Shown here in pieces: positions 1-5,641 of a DNA stretch of 5,641 nt. The notes under the pieces were generated by a model. That model saw nothing but the letters and a program-made list of their open reading frames with translations, was not told the origin of the DNA and did not search any database. The stretch covers positions 1 through 5,641 of the forward strand of contig CALAVF010000018.1 of assembly GCA_937892315.1 (NCBI GenBank), read 5' to 3'. This DNA is from an uncultured Prevotellaceae bacterium. Lineage in GTDB: Bacteria; Bacteroidota; Bacteroidia; Bacteroidales; Bacteroidaceae. How positions within the stretch are numbered: the stretch's first letter is position 1; every line of letters begins with the position of its first letter. The translations under genes and the position numbers were made by a program.

Positions 1-25
1 TAGATTTATTTTAAGGTTAGTAAAG

Positions 26-55
26 ATTGCTTGTCGTGAGATAAGCAATTTTTTT
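26..55 (+). terminator. Rho-independent terminator, + strand
   Basis: The arms ATTGCTTGTC (26-35) and GATAAGCAAT (40-49) pair over 10 bp, with one G-T wobble. They close a GTGA loop, a stable GNRA-type tetraloop. A run of six T (50-55) follows at once. This is the classic form of an intrinsic terminator for + strand transcription. It most likely ends a + strand gene lying left of the window. On the other strand the hairpin is followed only by CTTTA, so it is a poor terminator for the vsr transcript. Confidence 0.72.
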
Positions 56-102
56 ATGAGCGTGCGTTGAACGTCGATGGACGGGCAAGACACGCTCATT
101 TT
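56..102 (+). terminator. Second hairpin directly behind the first; possible backup terminator
   Basis: A perfect 9-bp inverted repeat, ATGAGCGTG (56-64) and CACGCTCAT (91-99), encloses 26 nt. The enclosed part holds a small inner hairpin, CGTC-GATG-GACG (72-83). The right arm runs into TTTT (99-102). On the + strand this could catch read-through from the terminator at 26-55. The long loop and short T run make it weak. On the - strand it is followed by A residues, so it does not look like an intrinsic terminator for vsr. It could instead be an RNA-stabilising or processing structure. Confidence 0.35.
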
Positions 103-167
103 CGTTATCATTCCTCTCACATCACCATTATCAAACTTCACTTTGTCGTTATCATTCCTCACTTTCT
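103..167. repeat. Degenerate tandem repeat, about 22-bp period, three units
   Basis: Three units begin at 103, 126 and 147. The first and third share a perfect 15-mer, TCGTTATCATTCCTC (102-116 and 146-160). The middle unit, CATTATCAAACTTCAC (126-141), matches the start of the third at 12 of 16 positions, and the match continues into CTTTnT. The third unit contains the vsr stop codon (152-154), so the repeat overlaps the end of the coding region. The function is unknown. It may be a decayed simple repeat or a protein-binding array, since the period is close to two helical turns. Confidence 0.5.
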
Positions 168-655
168 GCGGCAATGGAGGGGAAGGTTTCTTCTTCATCA
201 AAGTGGTAGGTGAAGGTTGCTCCGCTGTTCTCCAGTTGAATCAGGTTGAGGGTACGAAGCAAACCCTGAAGCGTTTGGAGGCGTTGCTTCGGCAGCAGTT
301 GACACTCCCAAATCTCAATCGTATGCCAACCTTGTGCCTTCAAGGCGAGAAGCGATTCGTGGTCACGGGCTTGATTGCGTTTGATTTTGTGCGTCCAAAA
401 CTCGACGTTGCTCTTGGGGACGGTGTACATGGAGCACCCTTGATGCCCATGCCAAAAACAGCCGTTGATGAAGATGCAGGTACGCAAACCGACAAGAGCA
501 ATGTCGGGTGTGCCGGGAAGTGTCTTCGCGTGGATGCGGTAGCGGAAGCCATGACTGAAGAGGAAACGACGAACGAGCATTTCTGGCCGAGTGTTTTTCG
601 ACTTGATTCGACGCATACAATTGCTGCGTTGCTCAGGGGTCATCTTGTCTGCCAT
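152..655 (-). CDS. vsr: Very short patch repair (Vsr) mismatch endonuclease
   Basis: The product is 167 aa, close to the usual Vsr length. In this family the enzyme nicks 5' of the T in a T:G mismatch left when 5-methylcytosine deaminates, starting short-patch repair in the cytoplasm. The fold and active site are readable. An N-terminal basic segment has RRIKSKNTRPE (15-25), with Glu25. PGTPD ends at the metal-binding Asp51. The core NGCFWHGHQGC (64-74) carries His69, the expected general base. Probable zinc ligands are Cys66, His71, Cys74 and Cys118 in WEC. The positions line up with E. coli Vsr almost without gaps, but Ile63-Asn64 replace Thr63-His64. As I recall, NGCFWH is common among non-enteric Vsr proteins, so activity is still likely. 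Vsr is normally paired with a Dcm-like C5-methylase, and none is visible here. The gene starts 54 nt after the barrel gene, with no promoter or clear Shine-Dalgarno sequence, and is probably co-transcribed with it. The ATG at 655 gives the typical Vsr N-terminus; Met5 is an alternative start. Confidence 0.93.
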   Translation of the reverse strand: MADKMTPEQRSNCMRRIKSKNTRPEMLVRRFLFSHGFRYRIHAKTLPGTPDIALVGLRTCIFINGCFWHGHQGCSMYTVPKSNVEFWTHKIKRNQARDHESLLALKAQGWHTIEIWECQLLPKQRLQTLQGLLRTLNLIQLENSGATFTYHFDEEETFPSIAAESEE

Positions 656-709
656 GGGGGAAGAGCGTGGATAGAGGGGGAAGTTACTGACCTCGACAGA
701 AGGAGGACA

Positions 710-1429
710 TTATTTAATTTGGTCGTTCTTGGTACGCACAATGTCAAAGAGATAGGTCATCTTGACCAGCAGCGTCTGGTTGGCAGAACGTCCGAAATCG
801 CCTCGCTTGCTGTTGTCATACAAGTCGCCCAATCCGTAGTAATACCGACCTTGCAAGAGGAAGTGACCAACAGGCGAAGAAAATTCCAAGCCAAGACCTG
901 CTGCAATGCCATAGTCGAAAGTGCGGTCAGGGTCTTTGCCATACTGATACACAACGCCATTGGGACGGTTGGAGGGGTCCCATTCGCCGCCACCTTTATG
1001 CTCTTTGCCCGACAAGTAAACACCGAACTGAGGGCCTGCCTCGAAAAGAAATTTGAAGCCGCGGCGTTCACGCCCCCACCCCAACTGCATCAGAACAGGA
1101 ACTTCGACAAAAGACCAATCGCGTTTGTAGGTGTTTTCCGAGCCATCTTCGATGACTTCCTGCCAACCCAGATTGTTGTACTGCACTTCCAACTCCACCC
1201 CACAGATGGAGGTGAAATACTTCTCGCAGATGTATCGAGCAGCAAAACCCACCATCGGAGAGCCTTTCATTGACTGCTTGATTTTGGGCATGAAATCCAT
1301 CTTGTTCATGGTGTATCCTCCCATGAATCCGATGGAGAAATCGTTGCGATGCTCGCCCACCTGAGCGGAAATGCCGACAGACACGACCCAAGCGATGAAT
1401 AGCAGTATGAAATATCTGAATCTCTTCAT
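710..1429 (-). CDS. Small outer-membrane beta-barrel protein (PorT/OMP_b-brl-like)
   Basis: The product is 239 aa. An N-terminal signal peptide (about 1-22: Lys/Arg start, hydrophobic core, cleavage near GISA-Q) directs it through Sec. The rest has short amphipathic strands rich in Gly, Tyr and Phe, alternating with polar turns. Examples are FSIGFMGGYTMNKMDF, FVEVPVLMQLGWG, FKFLFEAGPQFGVYLSGK, YGIAAGLGLEF and HFLLQGRYYYGLGDLYD, ending in the strand TLLVKMTYLFDI. The EVPVL and AGPQFGVYLSG segments are characteristic of the Bacteroidota outer-membrane beta-barrel family PF13568, which includes PorT-like proteins. Size and pattern suggest about eight to ten strands. Function cannot be named: the family ranges from T9SS accessory to structural barrels. 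The ATG lies 1 nt after the stop of the LysM gene, and the GATAAG just upstream is only a weak ribosome site, so translational coupling is likely. An operon with a peptidoglycan-binding protein suggests a role in linking or monitoring the cell envelope (inference). Confidence 0.86.
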   Translation of the reverse strand: MKRFRYFILLFIAWVVSVGISAQVGEHRNDFSIGFMGGYTMNKMDFMPKIKQSMKGSPMVGFAARYICEKYFTSICGVELEVQYNNLGWQEVIEDGSENTYKRDWSFVEVPVLMQLGWGRERRGFKFLFEAGPQFGVYLSGKEHKGGGEWDPSNRPNGVVYQYGKDPDRTFDYGIAAGLGLEFSSPVGHFLLQGRYYYGLGDLYDNSKRGDFGRSANQTLLVKMTYLFDIVRTKNDQIK

Positions 1430-1430
1430 C

Positions 1431-3071
1431 TTATCTTACATTAACGGTGCCATCTGCCCGATACGTCACAATGAGCAAGGATTTGTTCTGATAACCCGAC
1501 CAGGCGTTCTTCTTTTCGAAATTGAAGGGGAACTCCATCGAGAAATAGGAGTAGTTGTGAAGATTCTCTTGAAAGGCAGAGCCAAAGTCGTTCAATCCCT
1601 TGATGAAATAGGCACCAATATCATAGCCCAACTCACCATAGCGTGGGAAACTGCTGTACTGATCCTGATGGAACCAACGACGGAAACGAGAGTTGAACAA
1701 CTGCGTGCGTGCAGCACCGCCATTGCTGTAGAAAGAGGTGAAGAACTGACAATGGTATTTGCTCAAGTGCTTCTCATGCTTCGTTGCCAGCGTTTGCCAC
1801 TCGGGATACCCGAACAGTTGCACGTCATACTCGGAGGTGAGGTTCAAGGCATCCAGTTTCTTGCACAAACTCTCAAATGCAACAGAGGAACCGCTGGTAG
1901 GAATGACCACGTTGCGAACATCTGTCCTCAGCATCTCCTTGATGGTGCTGAACTCATTCACGTTCACATTCTTGTAGGCATGAGAGCCTTCATCCAAGGC
2001 TTTCTTGAAACTGCTCACAAACGGCATGTTGTCTCCCTTGTCGTTCATCCCCACAAAGATGATGTTCTCGCCCTTGTGCATGGAGATGAAACGATTATAA
2101 ACCTGATTGTAAATCAGAGAGTAAGCGACATTCACCTGAAACATGGTAGGATGCTCATTCACCAGCGTCAGGTCGTTTGCCAAAGGCACCACATGAACAA
2201 TGCCATTCTCATGGGCAAACTTTGCGACAGGAGCAATATTGTATTGACGCACAGGCCCCACGATGAGTTGTATCTCCTTCATGGCTGGCTGCTGCAAAAT
2301 GTTGCTGATGGCATTTCCCGTCTCGTCGTAAGCATAGACATCGACAGAACAGCCTCTCATCTTCAGAGAGTCAACTGCCAAGAGGAATCCCTGATAGAGA
2401 TTTGCCATTTTCTGAGACTCGGAAGTCATGCTGGCTTCTGTCCGCGAATAAGGCAGAATCACAGCCGCCTTCACCGACTGATATTTCTGAGTCTTGGGCT
2501 TCTTCGCCTCTTCTTCTGCCTGGCGAATCCTCTCGTTAAACTGGTTGGTTTCTTCTACGGTGTAAGGAATATTGAGGATGGCACCCTTCTTGAGTTTGCC
2601 TTTCTTCAGATGGGGATTTGCCTCAATCAGCATTTCTTCGGTGATGCCATACTGGCGAGAAAGGGAATAGATGGTTTCTTTCTTCTGCACCTCATGCACT
2701 GTCTTGTACTTGGGGCGAATGGGCGACTGAAGAACCTGGGCGGAAGACGTTTGAGCAGATGAAACGGGTTGTGCCACCGTTGCTGGCTGCACCGTTGTGG
2801 TTGGTTTCACCTCCTGAACAGGGGTTGCAGCCTGTACGGGTTGATTCTGCTGCACGCTTGATGCTGGCACATTGATTTTCTGTCCCGCCATGATATAATC
2901 CGCTTGCAAGCCCGGATTCATCTGCAACAAGGCATTCACCGTCACGTTATACTGACGTGCAATACTATAGAGGGTTTCCCCCGACTGGATTTCATGTTTC
3001 TGCGTCTGTGCCGTCTGTGCATTCACCGACAGGGCAATCATCCAAACTATAAAAAGAAATGCTTTTTTCAT
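1431..3071 (-). CDS. Secreted protein: two LysM domains plus periplasmic-binding-like domain
   Basis: The product is 546 aa when started at 3071. Residues 1-19 form a signal peptide (MKK, hydrophobic core, NAQ cleavage). LysM domain 1 spans about 26-69 (SGETLYSIARQYNVTVNALL, then NPG and GQKINVP). A Gln/Pro/Val/Thr-rich flexible linker covers about 70-122. LysM domain 2 spans about 125-169 (KKETIYSLSRQYGITEEMLI). A short charged helix follows (172-192). From about 199 to the end lies a type 1 periplasmic-binding fold resembling Peripla_BP_6, with alternating strands and helices (AAVILPYSR, IQLIVGPVRQYNIAPVAKFA, ENIIFVGMNDKGDN, NVVIPTSG, YDVQLFGYPEW, ELGYDIGAYFIKGL). LysM domains bind N-acetylglucosamine-containing glycan, so the protein probably sits on peptidoglycan in the periplasm. 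No transporter is nearby, so this is not an obvious uptake receptor; a sensor or a synthase activator like LpoA is an alternative. The frame stays open upstream to 3149, but 3071 is preferred because it opens the signal peptide and lies downstream of the promoter at 3107-3138. The ATG at 3080 is a second choice. Confidence 0.9.
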   Translation of the reverse strand: MKKAFLFIVWMIALSVNAQTAQTQKHEIQSGETLYSIARQYNVTVNALLQMNPGLQADYIMAGQKINVPASSVQQNQPVQAATPVQEVKPTTTVQPATVAQPVSSAQTSSAQVLQSPIRPKYKTVHEVQKKETIYSLSRQYGITEEMLIEANPHLKKGKLKKGAILNIPYTVEETNQFNERIRQAEEEAKKPKTQKYQSVKAAVILPYSRTEASMTSESQKMANLYQGFLLAVDSLKMRGCSVDVYAYDETGNAISNILQQPAMKEIQLIVGPVRQYNIAPVAKFAHENGIVHVVPLANDLTLVNEHPTMFQVNVAYSLIYNQVYNRFISMHKGENIIFVGMNDKGDNMPFVSSFKKALDEGSHAYKNVNVNEFSTIKEMLRTDVRNVVIPTSGSSVAFESLCKKLDALNLTSEYDVQLFGYPEWQTLATKHEKHLSKYHCQFFTSFYSNGGAARTQLFNSRFRRWFHQDQYSSFPRYGELGYDIGAYFIKGLNDFGSAFQENLHNYSYFSMEFPFNFEKKNAWSGYQNKSLLIVTYRADGTVNVR

Positions 3072-3106
3072 TACTGTCATTAAGATTGTTCGTATGTTTG
3101 AGAGCA

Positions 3107-3138
3107 CAAAATTAGTGAAAAATGGCATTCTACACAAA
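3107..3138 (-). promoter_or_regulatory. Bacteroidota-type promoter for the LysM-barrel-vsr unit
   Basis: Read on the - strand, TTTG (3138-3135) is followed after 20 nt by TAATTTTG (3114-3107). This matches the Bacteroidota -33 TTTG and -7 TAnnTTTG elements with normal spacing. Transcription would start near 3100, giving a leader of about 30 nt to the ATG at 3071. A second -7-like TATTTTTG lies at 3175-3168 but has no matching -33 element. No promoter of this type was noticed before the barrel gene or vsr, so this one may serve all three genes. Confidence 0.7.
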
Positions 3139-3179
3139 TTAAACTTCAATGTTGAACAATTTTATGCCAAAAATATACG

Positions 3180-3207
3180 TTTTTACAAAATAGAATGAGT
3201 AAATTTG
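3180..3207 (+). promoter_or_regulatory. Bacteroidota-type promoter for the lipoprotein-uvrA unit
   Basis: TAAATTTG at 3200-3207 is a perfect TAnnTTTG -7 element on the + strand. The -33 element is weak: only the T run at 3180-3184 lies at roughly the right distance. Transcription would start about 3213, leaving a leader of about 30 nt before the ATG at 3242. That leader ends in the A-rich stretch CGAAAAAAGAA, which resembles Bacteroidota translation starts, where A-richness rather than a Shine-Dalgarno sequence often marks the start. It is divergent from the promoter at 3107-3138. Confidence 0.58.
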
Positions 3208-3241
3208 CATTATAAAGAACATTCTCTTAACGAAAAAAGAA

Positions 3242-4068
3242 ATGAAAAAATTACCAATCATCATCTTCGTTGTGGGCTGCCTTTGGGCAGCATGGGCTTG
3301 CAGCAACGACGAGGGCATGGATAACACGACGGAGCAAACAGAGGTAGAAGAAAACACCGATGGAGAGACATCCCAATCGACCGAAACAGAGGCTTCGCCC
3401 GTGGTCAGTTTCTACTCGGTGGACGAGGAAGATACGGTCAATGTAACCCCTGGCGAGTCGCAAACGACGCAAGCGCCCTTGCTCATCACCCTGACAGCCA
3501 ACGTGAACAATCCCAAGAATTACAATTATGTCTGCGAATGGAGAATCTGGGACACCAGCAACGAAGACGGCGAACACAGCCCTCTGGTGACTCGATTTGA
3601 CGAAGAAACGACTTATACGCTGACAAAATCGGGCGGATATGGCATCAAACTGTATGTCACCTTCAGTTTGGGCACCGACACCATCGAGTATGAAAGCGAG
3701 CAGATGACGGTGGTCATCAGCGAATCGAAGTTGACCTGCCCCGATGGATTCTCACCTAACGGCGACAGCATCAACGACCAGTTTCGCATCACGGCACAAT
3801 CCATTGTGGAACTCGATGCGAAGTTTTTCAATCGATGGGGCAAGAATCTCCACTCGGTCACGCTTGAGACAGCAGGTCGCGTGGAGGGCGAGCCTGACAA
3901 ACTGATTCTGTGGGACGGAAAAGTCAACGGAAAATATGTGAGTGATGGCATTTACCTTCTTCATCTCTACGGACGTGGCAGCGATGGCATCGAGTACAAG
4001 ATTAAGAAGTCCATCAGCGTGTTGAAAGAATTCCATGAAAATGAAGAATCAGGAGGAGGAAGTACAGA

Positions 4069-4072
<4 letters not shown>
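3242..4072 (+). CDS. Predicted lipoprotein with PKD-like region and gliding-motility/T9SS-type C-terminal domain
   Basis: The product is 276 aa. Residues 1-19 are a hydrophobic export signal ending in AWA-Cys20. The lipobox is imperfect (Trp at -2), but Cys20 is followed by SNDE, an acidic pattern resembling Bacteroidota surface-lipoprotein export signals. VVGC at 10-13 is a formal alternative but leaves a very short signal. Residues 22-51 form a linker rich in Glu, Thr and Asp. About 52-163 looks like a PKD/Ig-like beta-sandwich (YVCEWRIWDTSN, TTYTLTKSGGYGIKLYVTFS). About 165-263 matches the CHU_C/gliding-motility-associated C-terminal domain (PF13585, TIGR04131-like), with CPDGFSPNGDSINDQF (166-181), FFNRWG (195-200) and WDGKVNGKYVSDGIYLL (224-240). 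In this phylum that domain can mark type IX secretion cargo and cell-surface location. A short Gly-rich tail (GGGSTE) follows. The stop overlaps the uvrA start by 4 nt. The specific role is unknown; surface exposure is inferred. Confidence 0.86.
4051..4060 (+). promoter_or_regulatory. Strong Shine-Dalgarno sequence for uvrA inside the upstream gene
   Basis: AGGAGGAGGA ends 8 nt before the uvrA ATG at 4069 and contains two overlapping full AGGAGG matches to the 16S anti-Shine-Dalgarno sequence. It is by far the clearest ribosome site in the window; the other genes show none or only a weak one. It is translated in the lipoprotein frame as part of the SGGGS tail. With the ATGA stop/start overlap at 4069-4072 it fixes the uvrA start. 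Confidence 0.78.

Positions 4073-5641
<1,569 letters not shown>

Noticed and set aside
77..1273. 398-codon + strand open frame opposite vsr and the barrel gene
   Set aside because: It lies antisense to two genes with clear family signatures. Its translation has no signal, domain or start context of its own, and it crosses the gap between the two real genes. It is a shadow frame.
1371..2762. 463-codon + strand open frame opposite the LysM gene
   Set aside because: The - strand encodes recognisable LysM and periplasmic-binding domains. The + strand translation has no coherent domain and begins inside the barrel gene.
3072..3149. N-terminal extension of the LysM protein to an ATG at 3149
   Set aside because: It would put 26 extra residues before a clean signal peptide and would include the promoter elements at 3107-3138. 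Start 3071 fits better.
3168..3175. Second TAnnTTTG-like element (TATTTTTG) on the - strand
   Set aside because: No TTTG lies at the proper distance upstream, and the better promoter at 3107-3138 is closer to the gene. It may be chance in an AT-rich spacer.
3139..3357. 72-codon - strand open frame across the divergent region and lipoprotein start
   Set aside because: It is antisense to the lipoprotein signal peptide and covers promoter sequence, with no recognisable product.

Overview
The window looks like chromosomal DNA from a member of the Bacteroidota, most likely Bacteroidales (Prevotella/Bacteroides-like). The evidence is threefold. Promoter elements of the form TAnnTTTG with an upstream TTTG, typical of this phylum, occur in the divergent intergenic region. 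One protein ends in a gliding-motility/type IX-secretion type C-terminal domain, which is largely confined to this phylum. The UvrA start and its zinc-module variants match what I remember of Bacteroidota UvrA. Species cannot be assigned from the sequence alone.

Layout. Positions 1-151 hold no convincing gene. They contain a strong rho-independent terminator on the + strand (26-55), a second hairpin right behind it (56-102), and a degenerate tandem repeat of about 22 bp (103-167) that runs into the 3' end of vsr. Three genes then lie on the - strand and read leftwards from a promoter near 3107-3138. In transcription order they are a secreted protein with two LysM domains and a periplasmic-binding-like domain (1431-3071), a small outer-membrane beta-barrel protein (710-1429), and a Vsr-type mismatch endonuclease (152-655). 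The first two are 1 nt apart. The third follows after 54 nt with no recognisable promoter, so one transcript is likely.

Positions 3072-3241 are a divergent promoter region. To its right, on the + strand, are a predicted lipoprotein with an acidic linker, a PKD/Ig-like middle and a CHU_C-type C-terminal domain (3242-4072), and the 5' part of uvrA (4069-5641, running off the right edge). These two overlap by 4 nt (ATGA), and a very strong Shine-Dalgarno sequence for uvrA lies inside the end of the lipoprotein gene.

Functionally, three envelope or surface proteins are flanked by DNA-repair genes on both sides (vsr and uvrA). A shared pathway is not shown by the sequence; shared transcription is the only link seen. 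The points most worth following up are a small lipoprotein with a T9SS-like domain translationally coupled to uvrA, and an orphan vsr placed at the end of a cell-wall-binding operon with no cytosine methylase in view. I found no mobile element, CRISPR array, tRNA or rRNA, and no clearly novel defence system.
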